The translations under genes were made by a program, and so were the position numbers. A DNA stretch of 59,282 bases from Flammeovirgaceae bacterium (GTDB taxonomy: Bacteria; Bacteroidota; Bacteroidia; Cytophagales; Cyclobacteriaceae). Positions 47,428-58,495 of this stretch are shown here, piece after piece (position 1 is the first letter of the stretch; every line of letters begins with the position of its first letter). The stretch spans positions 1 to 59,282 of the forward strand of contig JAAUQD010000004.1 in NCBI GenBank assembly GCA_012032815.1. The letters are read 5' to 3'. Below the pieces are notes generated by a model, which did no database searches, was not told the DNA's origin, and saw only the letters and a program-made list of their open reading frames with translations.

Positions 47428-48750
47428 ATGAACTGGATTTCTCTATTATCTTCAAATCGTCTCGACCAAAAAAAGCCCGTTTCAGGACCTTCACGAAGCA
47501 TTTTTGAACAGGATTTTTGACCGGATCATTTTTTCACATCCGTTTAGAAGACTTCAGGATAAAACACAGGTACATCCACTGCCCGAACATGACTTTGTCC
47601 ATACCCGCCTTACTCACAGTCTCGAAGTGTCAAGTGTTGGTCGCTCGCTGGGCAAAAAAGTTGGAGAGGTCATTATCGAGCGTCATCCGAAACTCAAAAA
47701 GGATTATTCTTTATTTGATATTGGAGCCGTTGTTGCATCAGCATCCCTGGCTCATGATCTGGGCAATCCTCCATTCGGTCATGCCGGAGAAAATGCCATA
47801 TCAGATTATTTTATTCAACAGAATTCGGCATCGCTGATTAAGACTTCTGTATCTGAGGCAGAGTGGCAGGATTTGATTCGTTTCGAAGGGAATGCTCAGG
47901 GGTTCAGAATCATTAACAGTTATCAATACGGATTGAAACTTTCTTTGGCTGCTCTGGGTGCTTTTACCAAGTATCCCTGCAGTGCTTTACATTCCAATCG
48001 GAAAGGAGAAAAGAAGAGCCAGAAGAAATTTGGATTCTTTCAAACAGAGGCCCCGTTGTTTGAAAACCTGGCAACTCAACTCGAAATTGAAAAAGTACGG
48101 GAAGGAGTGTGGCTCCGGCATCCACTCGCTTTTTTAGTAGAAGCGGCAGATGACATTTGTTATCATATCATCGACCTTGAAGACGGATGCCGCTTAGGAT
48201 TGATTTCGTTAAATGAGACCATCGAATTATTGGCCGATATTCTCAAAACTGATTTTGACCAGAACAAACTGGATAAACTTTCCAGCCAAAATGAAAAGAT
48301 AGCGGTGCTTAGGGCAATGGCTATTAATAAATTGATTGATGAATGCGCTGCTGTATTTTTGGATTATGAAGAGGAGATATTGGCCGGCAAATTCGATGTG
48401 GCTTTAACCGATCATTGTCTCAGTAAAGAATCATTGTCTGCAATTCAGCAGGTATCTGTTGCCAAAATCTATAAATCACGTCATGTTGTTGAGATTGAGG
48501 CTGCCGGACATGAAGTGTTGCCCGGTCTCATGGAAGAGTTTGTTCGTGCCGGTGAGCATATCTTTCGAATGGTAAATCCAAGAAATACGACAATTTGATG
48601 CTCCTTTTGCCTCCAGAAGTCAGGGCCGCTATCGGGCAAAGCACATCATACTATGGCATGTTGCGCTTTATTATTGATTTTGTGTCGGGAATGACAGACC
48701 GATACGCCCTCTCGCTTTATCGCAAGATTAAAGGAATCTCTCTTTCCTGA
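47428..48750 (+). CDS. dgt: dGTP triphosphohydrolase (two frameshifts)
   Basis: A restored 440-residue HD-domain dNTPase that splits dGTP to deoxyguanosine and triphosphate. The raw frame shows only the middle. Removing one T at 47514-47518 adds the N-terminus MNWISLLSSNRLDQKKP and joins FEQDF to DRIIFSHPFRRLQDKTQV. Adding one A at 48583-48585 adds the C-terminus KYDNLMLLLPPEVRAAIGQS, then FVSGMTDRYALSLYRKIKG. The HD motif is HTRLTHSLE with AHDLGNPPFGHAGENA. The 152 bases after the raw stop therefore belong to this gene and are not an intergenic space. Confidence 0.92.
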
Positions 48751-48928
48751 GTAGAATCAGCCAGGCACTACCCATATAATTAATAAGAGCGGGGTGACCA
48801 AAAACTTCAAAATTCATTAGATTTGCCGCTTACTTTAGACCAGTCCCCGATCCAGCTGGCATATTGGATAGCAAAATCGATCTACTGGTTAATGTTAGAA
48901 GATAACCTTCATGTACCTGAACTAAACC

Positions 48929-51346
48929 ATGTGGACGCAGCTAGCTCATTTTATAATTAAGTACCGGCTATCGCTTTTCATTGTAATAGGGCTATTCACC
49001 ATTTTTATGGGGTATCATGCTTCGAAGGTAGAAATGAGCTACGATTTTCGAAGTACCGTACCGGCCAACGACCCCGAGATGATTTATTTCGAAGAGTTCC
49101 GAAAGCAGTTCGGAGAGGATGGCAACATTGTAGCCGTAGGTCTTAAAGACAGTTCGATATTTCAAATCGAAAACTTTCTCCAATTCCGGCAGCTTTGCTT
49201 TGAGATAAAAAAACTGGAAGGTGTAAATGATGTCATTGCCCTTCCTTTGATAAAAATGATTGAAAAGGATACAGCCAATACCAAGTTTGTATTGACTGAT
49301 ATTTTCCTGATAAAATCCGGGATCAGCAGGTGTTGGATAGTTTGCTGGACATTGCACAGAATCAGCGCTTTTACATCGGGCAGATTGTAAATGAGAATAA
49401 TGGAGCTATTGCCATGCTCGTTTCCATTCGTAAGGATGTTCTCAACTCATCCGGAAGAATAGATTTAACCAATAACATTATTTCGCTGGGAGAAAAGTTT
49501 AGTTCATCGACTAAACATTCAACTTCACTTTGCAGGGCTACCGTTTGTTCGATCGGTGATCGCAGATCAGGTGGGTTCGGAACTGAGAATGTTTTTGCTC
49601 ATCTCCGTTCTGATTACAGGAATAATACTGCTCATCTTCTTCCGGTCTTTTCGTGCGGTTATCTTTCCGCTGATCGTTATCGGAATTGTGGTAGTGTGGG
49701 TAATGGGAACTATCGTTTTGCTGGGCTTTAAGATTACACTACTAAGCGGAATAATTCCCCCGGTCATTGTGGTTATCGGTATACCCAATGCCGTGTACCT
49801 GATGAATAAATACCATGCTGAATTTGCCATGCACGGCAACAAAATGCTGGCCATTAGCCGTGTAGTGCGAAAAATCGGAATGGCTACACTGCTGACTAAT
49901 CTTACCACTGCCATCGGATTTTTAGTTTTACTGACAGCCGATATCACCGTACTTCGTGAATTTGGAATTGTAGCCGGACTGAATGTGATGGCTACGTTTG
50001 TTGTAAGTCTAATTCTGATTCCTGGTGTTTTTTCCTGGATGCCTCCTCCCTCGGCAAAGCACCTCCGTCATTTAGATCTAAAAGGTATTGATAAGATTTT
50101 GTCTGGAATTGATCTGATCGTTCACCGGAATCGACCAATGATCTATGGAGTCACGATATTAATAGTTGCCATAACGGCTGTAGGAATTTATAAAATGAAT
50201 GCCCTTTCCTACATGGTTGATGATCTGCCGGAAGAAAGTACAGTTAAAAAGGATCTTAAATTTTTCGAAGAAAACTTTAGTGGAGTAATGCCGCTGGAAT
50301 TTATGGTTGATACCGGCAAGCGCAGAGGGGTATTGGATGTTAAAAATCTGAAAAAGATTGAGGAGTTCGAGCAGTTTTTAGCCAGCCATCGCGATTTGTC
50401 ACAACCTGTGTCGCTGGTGAGTTTTGTCAAAGCTGCGAAGCAGGCGTTTTATAATAATAATCCAGCGCGATACTCATTGCCGGACAATAGAGAGCGCGCA
50501 TTTATCCTTCGATACATGAGGGATCAATCCGATAATTCCGGGCTATTCAATTCTTTTGTTGACTCCACCATGCAAAAAATGCGAATCTCACTGCAGGTAG
50601 CGGATGTTGGTTCCGATAAGATGGATTCACTGGTCAATCAGGTAATCATTCCTGGACGAGACAGCATTTTTGCCGATACTGAAATCAAAGCCACTATAAC
50701 CGGAACAACCCCGCTGTTTATCAAGGGCAATAAATTTCTGATTAGAAATCTGAGAGGGAGTTTGTTGTTGGCATTTGGTTTAATAGCCGTTACCATGGGA
50801 TTGTTATTCACCAATTTCAGAATGATCATTATTTCTCTTATTCCAAATATGATCCCTATGATGATTACGGCAAGTATGATGGGCTTTTTGAACATTCCAC
50901 TCAAACCCAGCACGGTAATTATTTTCAGTATAACGTTTGGTATCTCTGTGGATTATTCAATTCATTTTTTAGCCAAGTACAGACAGGAATTGCAGGCCAA
51001 CCGGTTCTATGTTCCGCTGGCAGTGAGTACCAGTATTCTGGAAATCGGATCGAGCATGTTCTATACTTCGGTAATTCTCTTTGCAGGTTTTATAATTTTT
51101 GCTTTCTCCTCGTTTGGTGGCACCATTGCTTTGGGAATTCTAACCTCATGTACACTGTTAATTTCCATGATTACAAACATGATATTATTGCCGGCTCTGA
51201 TCTTGTCATTTGACAAAGCCAATTATAAGCGGGGTGAGCGATCACTCATTGATGATGTTGATCCCGACTACTACCTGGAGGAACGAGATAAAGACATCGA
51301 TCTGAACCGGATTAAAATCAGTAACAGGCACCCGGCCGCTGAATAG
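48929..51346 (+). CDS. MMPL/RND family transporter (two frameshifts)
   Basis: A restored 805-residue RND-superfamily exporter with two units, each with a first membrane segment, a periplasmic loop and a five-segment bundle. The sequence starts MWTQLAHFIIKYRLSLFIV and shows FRSFRAVIFPLIV in the first bundle, and FGISVDYSIHFLAKYRQEL in the second, the MMPL core with its acidic residue. One T more at 49302-49305 gives DIFPDKIRDQQVLDSLLDIA. One A fewer at 49513-49515 gives SSSTNIQLHFAGLPFVRSVIADQV. Substrates (lipids, hopanoids or drugs) are not predictable. A TAGATTTG box lies at 48818-48825, about 100 bases upstream; the 178-base spacer holds nothing else. Confidence 0.9.
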
Positions 51347-51364
51347 AGTACAGCATAATAAGTA

Positions 51365-51372
51365 TAGATTTG
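51365..51372 (+). promoter_or_regulatory. Candidate -7 box for ileS
   Basis: TAGATTTG is an exact TAnnTTTG, 19 bases before the ATG at 51392. Confidence 0.4.
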
Positions 51373-51391
51373 CGCAGAATTTCAATTGACC

Positions 51392-54300
51392 ATGACAGAA
51401 AAGTACAGGGAAAGCAAGGAACTTGATTTGGCGAGGATTGCCGATGAAGTTTTGGCATTCTGGCAGCAGGAGAAAATTTTTGAAAAATCAGTATCAAACC
51501 GTGAAGGAAGCGAATCATTCACTTTTTATGAAGGTCCGCCATCGGCCAACGGAACACCGGGTATTCATCACGTCATGGCAAGAACCGTCAAGGATATTTT
51601 TTGCCGATATAAAACATTGGAGGGTTACCAGGTAAAACGCAAGGGAGGATGGGATACCCATGGTCTTCCTGTTGAGTTGCAGGTTGAAAAGCAGCTTGGC
51701 ATTACCAAAGATGACATCGGACGGTCGATCAGCGTGGCCGATTACAATCAGAAATGCCGGGAGACGGTCATGAAATATAAAGATCAGTGGGATGATCTTA
51801 CTCAGAAAATGGGATACTGGGTAGATCTTGACAATCCATATGTCACGTTCGATCGTAAGTATGTTGAATCGGTGTGGTGGATTCTTAAAGAACTTTATAA
51901 AAAGAAACTTCTCTATAAAGGATATACAATTCAACCCTTTTCTCCGGCAGCAGGAACGGGACTAAGTTCACATGAATTGAATTTGCCGGGCTGCTATAAG
52001 GATGTAAAGGACACATCGATCGTAGCGCAGTTTAAGGTGATCAGAAATTCGAAATCTGAATTCCTGTTTGGATCGGAGAGCGAGGAGGTAAGGGTATTAG
52101 CATGGACAACAACACCATGGACACTGCCGGCTAACACAGCACTCGCTGTAGGTGAGCGAATCGACTATATTCAAGTCAATACGTTCAATCCATACACGCA
52201 TAAGCCGGTAAAAGTTATTCTAGCCAGGAATTTGTTATCAAAATATTTCTCTGCAAAAAACGAAAGTGTAAAAATTTCTGATTACACACCGGGAGATAAG
52301 ATCATTCCATTTGAAATCACGAATGAATTTAGAGGGAGTAAGCTAGTTGGCATTCACTACGAACAGCTTATGCCTTACCTTTCTCCATTGTATGATGTTG
52401 AAAACGCATTTCAGATTGTTGCCGGTGATTTCGTAACTACTGAAGAGGGTACGGGTGTGGTGCATACATCACCCACGTTTGGGGCAGATGACTTTAGAGT
52501 AGCTAAGCAACATAACATTCCTCCGCTTACTATTAAGGATGAAACTGGAGTTGAGCTTCCGGTAGTTGATCGTCATGGACGGTTTATTGATGAGATTGGA
52601 AAAAATTAGCGGAAGGAGTTTCGACATATAAAATCAAAACACATAAGACTTTATCGGCTTCCGATTTTTATGTAAAGAACTATACCGATGAAGATGAATC
52701 ACATCCGGATTATAAAACTACGGACGTCATCATATCCATTATTCTCAAAGAGGAGAACAAGGCTTTTCGTGTAGAGAAATATGAACATTCATATCCGCAT
52801 TGCTGGCGCACTGACAAGCCTATTTTATATTATCCTCTCGATTCATGGTTTATAAAAACCACGGCTTGTAAAGACAAAATGGTTGAACTTAATAAGACCA
52901 TTAACTGGAAACCGGAATCAACAGGTGCCGGGCGCTTTGGCAATTGGCTTGAAAATCTTGTGGATTGGAATTTATCCCGCTCCCGATTTTGGGGAACACC
53001 GCTTCCCATTTGGCGAACGAAAGATGGAAAAGAGGAAAAATGCATCGGGTCGTTGGAGGAATTGAAGAAGGAAGTACAGTTATCTGTTAAGGCGGGCCTG
53101 ATGACTCAGGAGATTGATGAAAGCTTCGATCTTCATCGTCCCTATGTAGACGATATTATTTTAGTGGGTTCGGATGGGAAGGCAATGCATCGCGAACAAG
53201 ATCTGATTGATGTTTGGTTTGATTCGGGGGCTATGCCGTACGCCCAATGGCACTATCCGTTTGAAAATAAAGATGTTTTCGAAAAAAGTTTTCCGGCTGA
53301 TTTTATTGCTGAGGGAGTAGATCAAACCAGAGGATGGTTTTTTACACTTCACGCCATTGGAGCAATGCTTTTTGAAAGCGTAGCTTTTAAGAATGTAATC
53401 TCAAATGGACTGGTGCTGGACAAAGAAGGCAACAAGATGTCCAAAAGCAAAGGTAATGTCGTAAACCCGTTTGATACCATCTCCACCCACGGTTCGGATG
53501 CAGTGCGGTGGTACATGATTGAAAACGCACCGCCCTGGGAAAATTTAAAATTTAATGCTGACGGAATCTCAGAAGTAAAACGGAGGTTTTTTGGAACGTT
53601 GATCAATACGTATTCCTTCTTTGCGCTGTATGCAAACATAGACGGGTTCGTTAAAGATGAATTGGACAATGTGCCACAAAATAAACTAACCAATTTGGAT
53701 AGGTGGATTATTTCCAAACTACAACGATTAATTGTGGAGGTGTCGGAAGCGTATTCGGATTATGAGCCTACAAAAGCCGCCCGTGCCATCCAGGAATTTG
53801 TGAACGATCATTTATCAAATTGGTATGTACGATTGAATAGAAAGCGTTTTTGGCAACCTTCATCACGCGGTGAACTTTCAGAAAATAAAAAAGGTGCTTA
53901 CGAAACACTGTTCACGTGCCTTTTGGTAAACGCGCAGTTAATATCCCCGATCGCTCCGTTTATTTCAGACTGGTTGTATAAAGCGCTTACGGATAATGTC
54001 AGGGGCAAAGCAGTAAAAAACAATACTCCGCTTAGGTTTGAATCGGTTCATCTGACCGATTTGGTAAAACCTGAAGAGAAGTATATTGATGTGGATCTTG
54101 AAATATCAATGGACTATGCTCAGCGGATTTGTTCGCTGGTACACTCCATTCGCAAGAACGCCCAGATCAAAGTCAGGACCCCTCTCCAAAAAGTGCTGCT
54201 TCCTGTGCTTGATGATCAATTTTCGAAACGAATTCGTGAAGTGGAAGAAATTATTAGAGCAGAAGTAAATGTTAAGGCCATCGAGTACATTGACGATGCC

Positions 54301-54825
54301 TCAGGCCTGTTGGTTAAAAAGGCGAAGCCAAATTTTTCAAAACTGGGTCGGCAATACGGTTCTAAAATGAAAGATGTGGCTGCGGTAATTGCAACCTTTG
54401 ACCAAATGGAAATAAATAAGCTGGAGAAAGAAGGATTGCTTTCTAAAGGTGGATATGAGTTTGCGATGGAGGATGTGGTGATTGGTTCTGAAGATATTCC
54501 AGGTTGGTCGGTAGCAACCGACAACGAGGTTACGGTTGCACTGGATATTACCATTACTGAGGAATTGAAGCGGGAAGGGATAGCCCGTGATTTTGTGAAT
54601 CGGATTCAAAATTTGAGAAAAGAGATGGGACTGGAAGTGTTGGATAAAATCGGTATTGAGGTAGAAAAAGACGGTGAGCTGGTCACAGCCGCACTGACCG
54701 AGTTTCATGAATATATAAGCAGTGAAACCCAGGCACTGAGTTTGGAGTTGAAAGAGAAGGTAAATGAAAGTACCGAAGTGGATATGGATGATTTCAAACT
54801 TCGGGTGAGGATACAAGTAAAATGA
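51392..54825 (+). CDS. ileS: Isoleucyl-tRNA synthetase with altered HIGH motif (frameshifted)
   Basis: A restored 1144-residue class I synthetase of the long, eukaryote-like IleRS2 type. The signature that normally reads P-H-x-G-H is P-G-I-H-H (Gly57-Ile58-His59-His60, bases 51560-51571), so the first histidine and the glycine have exchanged places. VLAWTTTPWTLPANTAL marks the editing domain, NKMSKSKGNVVNPFDT the KMSKS loop, and a long anticodon-binding region follows. The frame breaks at an A6 run (52600-52605); a seventh A joins DEIGK to KLAEGVSTYKIKTHKTLSASDFY and fills the missing 270 bases. The ATG at 51392 is favoured over TTG 51386. It overlaps lspA by four bases. Confidence 0.95.
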
Positions 54826-55532
54826 AATACGCAAAATATTTTTTAATTGTTCTGGCGGTTATTGCAATCGATCAAACCAGCAAACTGTTGGTTCATAAAT
54901 ACATGTACCTGCACGAGGAAATAAATGTAATGGGTGAATGGTTTAAGCTTCATTATTTATTAAATCCGGGAATGGCGTTTGGTATTCGATGGGAAAATGA
55001 GTTTGGAAAACTGGCATTGACTTTTTTTAGAATAGGAGCCATGATTGGAATCGGGTATTACTTAGTCCGATCTATCCGGAAAAATTACCACGTAGGGTTT
55101 CTCCTGTGCTTATCCTTAATTCTTGGAGGAGCCGTAGGAAACGTGATTGACAGCACCTTCTATGGAGTGCTTTTGGATAACTCACTTCCCGAATCAGTTT
55201 CACCTTGGTTTCACGGGCAGGTCATTGACATGTTATTTTTCCCCATTATGGATTTCTTCTGGCCAACATGGGTTCCGCTTATTGGTGGCGACTACTTTCT
55301 TTTTTTTAGCCCTGTATTCAACATAGCCGATTCAAGTATTTTCATTGGAGTTGCATTTATTCTTATTCTGCAAAAACGATTTTTTAAAGAGGATAAAATG
55401 GAAAGTCCGGTAGGATCATCCACTACAGTTCAAATGAACAATCAGCAAATTGATACAATTGCTCAGTCCACCATGGGTGAAGAAGGAAGGGAAACAGGAC
55501 CGTCATCTTCAGTCTCAATCGAACAACCATGA
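54822..55532 (+). CDS. lspA: Lipoprotein signal peptidase (signal peptidase II)
   Basis: A 236-residue LspA with four membrane segments, which cuts lipoprotein signal peptides after lipid attachment. The two catalytic aspartates are in GGAVGNVIDS and FNIADSSIF. IDQTSKLLVHKYM and YLLNPGMAFGI are further family motifs. A Bacteroidota-type insert of about 35 residues separates the aspartates. The 45-residue hydrophilic tail (after RFFKEDK) is extra compared with typical LspA and has no recognised motif. It overlaps ileS (ATGA), the classic ileS-lspA coupling, and serves the several lipoproteins in this window. Confidence 0.94.
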   Translation: MKYAKYFLIVLAVIAIDQTSKLLVHKYMYLHEEINVMGEWFKLHYLLNPGMAFGIRWENEFGKLALTFFRIGAMIGIGYYLVRSIRKNYHVGFLLCLSLILGGAVGNVIDSTFYGVLLDNSLPESVSPWFHGQVIDMLFFPIMDFFWPTWVPLIGGDYFLFFSPVFNIADSSIFIGVAFILILQKRFFKEDKMESPVGSSTTVQMNNQQIDTIAQSTMGEEGRETGPSSSVSIEQP

Positions 55533-55535
55533 ATT

Positions 55536-56017
55536 ATGGCTGAACAACTTACCATCATAAATTCATCCAGTAAAAAAGAAAAGTACGAATCGCTGATTCC
55601 TCAAATTGAAGCTCTGATTGACGGGGAGGAAGATTTGGTGGCCAACCTGGCAAATATTTCGGCAGCGTTGAAACAGGCCATGCATTTTTTTGGGTTGGAT
55701 TTTACATGGTAAAAAATGATGAACTGGTTCTCGGTCCGTTTCAAGGGCCGATTGCATGCACCCGAATATCCTTTGGCAAAGGGGTGTGTGGTGCAGCCTG
55801 GAAAGAAAAGAAGATCATTCTGGTGCCGAATGTTGATGAGTTTCCCGGGCACATCGCCTGTAGTTCAGAAACCAAATCTGAACTAGTTGTTCCGATCATT
55901 AAAGATGGTCAGGTAATCCTGGTGTTGGATGTCGATAGTGACAAGCTAAACGATTTTGATTCAATTGATTCTTTCTTTTTAGAAAGGTTAGCTATCCGGG
56001 TGTCGCAATTCTGCTAA
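55536..56017 (+). CDS. msrC: Free methionine-R-sulfoxide reductase, GAF domain (frameshifted)
   Basis: A restored 160-residue single-GAF-domain protein of the fRMsr family, which reduces free methionine-R-sulfoxide. The N-terminus MAEQLTIINSSSKKEKYESLI leads to a break at the T-run 55685-55691; an eighth T gives HFFWVGFYMVKNDELVLGPFQG. The redox cysteines are matched in PIACTRI, KGVCGAAW and FPGHIACSS. It starts three bases after lspA. It adds to the oxidative-damage repair set seen in the window (OsmC, superoxide dismutase, bacillithiol). Confidence 0.9.
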
Positions 56018-56102
56018 TACCCAAATTCATTTTCAACCATTCATTAAAATCAATCTATGATTAGATTGAAAAATCTGTACTTTCAATTTCAATCCATACG
56101 TT

Positions 56103-57248
56103 ATGAATAATCTATCGAGAAGAAATTGGCTTAAGTCTGCCATTGCACTGGGCGTGGGCATCCCAATCGGATTATCGCTTTCTGATCAACTGCTCGCAGG
56201 TCCGGTGAGTAATGCGGAAAGAGACTTTACCCCGATGCTCAACAATGGAAAACTAATTCGTTTGGGCTCTAACGAAAATCCCTATGGGCCTTCGGCAAAA
56301 GCACGAAAGGCTGTGCAAGAGGCTATGAATGAATTTAACAGGTACGCGTTTGAGCCGGTAAGCGAGTTTAAAAAAGTAATTGCCGAAAAGGAAGGAGTAT
56401 CTCCAGACCATGTCCTGATTGTAAACGGTTCTTCAGAAACATTGTGTTTGGCAGGTTTAGCTGTTGGGCTTGAGGGTGGTGCCGTATTATCGGCTTACCC
56501 AACGTTTCGCTCCCTTATGGATTATGCCGTAAAGTTAAATGCTCGTTGGGATAAAGTTGATCTTGATGATTATCATGTCCATAATCTTGAAGCATTGGCA
56601 TCGGCTGTAAAAAGTGATACCCGACTTATGTTCGTTTGCAATCCAAACAACCCCACAGGAACGGTTTTAGAGGGAGCCAAACTTTCAGAGTTCTGTACGG
56701 AGATGAGCAAAAAAACAATTGTATTTGCCGATGAAGCCTACCTGCAGTTTCTTGAGCCATCCGAACAACGGTCAATGATGGAACTGGTGAAGAAAGGACA
56801 TAATGTGATCGTTTCACGCACTTTTTCTAAGGTATATGGACTGGCAGGATTACGAATTGGGTATGCTATTGCACAGCCGGATATGATTAAGAAGTTGTCC
56901 AGGTATCAAATGGGACCTGTCATTAATCAGGCCGCATTAGCCGCTGCCAAGGTGTCGCTGAATGATACTGAATTCGAAAATATGTCAAGAGCCAAGAACA
57001 ATGAAGCGTTAACCTATTTCCAAAATTATCTCGATTCCAAAAAATGGTTTCATGGAAAATCCCGTACGAATTGTGTTTTATTTCCAGCACCAAAAGATGG
57101 AAGAACAATTCTTAAGGAAGTAGAAAAGCGAGGATTCCAGATTCGGGTTTGGGACTATCAAAACAAAGAATGGTGCCGAGTTAGTATCGGAACTCTGGAT
57201 GAAATGAAATCTTTTACGAAAGCGTTTGACGAAGTAGTTGCCGGTTAG
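56103..57248 (+). CDS. Tat-exported class I/II aminotransferase, histidinol-phosphate aminotransferase-like
   Basis: A 381-residue PLP aminotransferase with a twin-arginine signal (LSRRNWLKSAIALGVG, likely cleaved near LAGPVS). The catalytic domain resembles HisC: LGSNENPYGPS, NGSSETL, NPNNPTGT, Asp210 in FADEAY and PLP lysine 243 in RTFSKVYGLAGLRIGYA. Export of such an enzyme is unusual because HisC acts in the cytoplasm; similar Tat-tagged proteins exist but their substrates are unknown, so no his assignment is made. It overlaps the convergent desaturase by four bases. Confidence 0.88.
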   Translation: MNNLSRRNWLKSAIALGVGIPIGLSLSDQLLAGPVSNAERDFTPMLNNGKLIRLGSNENPYGPSAKARKAVQEAMNEFNRYAFEPVSEFKKVIAEKEGVSPDHVLIVNGSSETLCLAGLAVGLEGGAVLSAYPTFRSLMDYAVKLNARWDKVDLDDYHVHNLEALASAVKSDTRLMFVCNPNNPTGTVLEGAKLSEFCTEMSKKTIVFADEAYLQFLEPSEQRSMMELVKKGHNVIVSRTFSKVYGLAGLRIGYAIAQPDMIKKLSRYQMGPVINQAALAAAKVSLNDTEFENMSRAKNNEALTYFQNYLDSKKWFHGKSRTNCVLFPAPKDGRTILKEVEKRGFQIRVWDYQNKEWCRVSIGTLDEMKSFTKAFDEVVAG

Positions 57249-58351
57249 GCACGCGCGGGACTAAGCACTGGTTTTTTCCCTAACTCCCTCATGATTGTAA
57301 AATGCCCTTTCATGGCATCCATGAATGTGTCTTTGGATTTATACGGAACCCCAAACTCAGCTGCAGTTTGCTTTACAATGGGAGCGATATCCCGATAATG
57401 AATGTGGCAAACATGCGGGAATAAATGGTGCTCAACCTGATAATTCAAGCCACCAACATACCAGGAAAGTATCCGGTTTTTATGAGCAAAATTCGTTGTC
57501 GTTTTCATTTGATGTACGGCCCAGTTATTTTCCAGGTTCCCTTCAGTGTCAGCTACCGGATATTCTGTCCCTTCGATGACATGCGCAGGCTGAAAGATAA
57601 CAGCTAGAATAAATCCTGCTATGTAATGCATGATGAAAAACCCAAGGAAAACCTGCCACCAGGTAAATGGAGTAAATATGATTGGTACAGCCAGGGTATA
57701 ACCCAGATAGCTGATCTTAGTAATCATTAAAAGTATCCACTCCTTGGTTAAGGTCGACCGTTGCTTCTCTACCATCCCATCTTTGCCGTAACGGTGCAAA
57801 CGCGAATAATCCTTAAATACGATCCACACAAAAGTGAGAAGTCCATAAAAAAACCATGCATAATAGTGTTGGTATTTATGGATTGGTTTCCAATCTGATT
57901 CTGGCGCCATTCGAATGATACCCCGAGGACTAATATCTTCATCAACTTCATGAACATTGGTATACGTATGATGGAGAACATTGTGTTGAACTTTCCAATT
58001 AAAGGCGTGCCCACCTACGATGTTCAGTGAAGCGCCAAGTACATTATTAATCCATTGTTTTTGAGAATAACTGCCGTGATTGGCATCATGCATAATGGAT
58101 AAACCGATTCCGGCCTTTCCAAATCCCATTAATATCCAAAGTATAAAGAACACCAAGAGGCTTGTTACTCCGGAGCCCACCATAAAGAAATAGGGAACGA
58201 AATAAAGCGAAAACATAAAAATGGTTTTAATGACCATCGATGCATTGGCATTTTTGCTAATGTTGTTCGTCTTAAAGTAAGAGTTCACCCGCTGATTCAG
58301 CGTAGCGAAAAACTCACGTGGCTCCGTAGAAAATTTAAGGTTATTGGTCAT
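57245..58351 (-). CDS. Membrane fatty acid desaturase
   Basis: A 368-residue integral-membrane desaturase with four or more membrane segments and the three histidine boxes that bind the di-iron centre: HDANH, HNVLHH and QVEHHLFP. The QVEHH form of the third box and HDANHGSY are typical of the front-end/delta-type acyl-lipid desaturase group. No cytochrome b5 domain is fused. It would introduce double bases into membrane acyl chains. The gene faces the Tat-aminotransferase and is followed upstream by a 144-base spacer before psd, in which nothing else was found. Confidence 0.9.
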   Translation of the reverse strand: MTNNLKFSTEPREFFATLNQRVNSYFKTNNISKNANASMVIKTIFMFSLYFVPYFFMVGSGVTSLLVFFILWILMGFGKAGIGLSIMHDANHGSYSQKQWINNVLGASLNIVGGHAFNWKVQHNVLHHTYTNVHEVDEDISPRGIIRMAPESDWKPIHKYQHYYAWFFYGLLTFVWIVFKDYSRLHRYGKDGMVEKQRSTLTKEWILLMITKISYLGYTLAVPIIFTPFTWWQVFLGFFIMHYIAGFILAVIFQPAHVIEGTEYPVADTEGNLENNWAVHQMKTTTNFAHKNRILSWYVGGLNYQVEHHLFPHVCHIHYRDIAPIVKQTAAEFGVPYKSKDTFMDAMKGHFTIMRELGKKPVLSPARA

Positions 58352-58495
58352 GAAATTTTTTTAAGTCTGAAGTTCTTCCGCGAACCAAGCTTTATAGTTA
58401 AAATGATCAAGGAATGGAATCAGAACCATAAAGGTAGCGATTACCATGGGTTGAGCATTGCTGGGTGTCTAAAAATTACCGCAGAAGTAAGTTTT

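Noticed and set aside
48599-48750. An empty intergenic stretch after the dGTPase gene
   Set aside because: With one added A at 48583-48585 it reads as the conserved C-terminus of the dGTPase, so it is coding.
54337-54834. A 165-residue minus-strand open frame opposite the end of ileS
   Set aside because: The plus strand is clearly IleRS C-terminal domain and the lspA start; the minus frame has no recognisable pattern.
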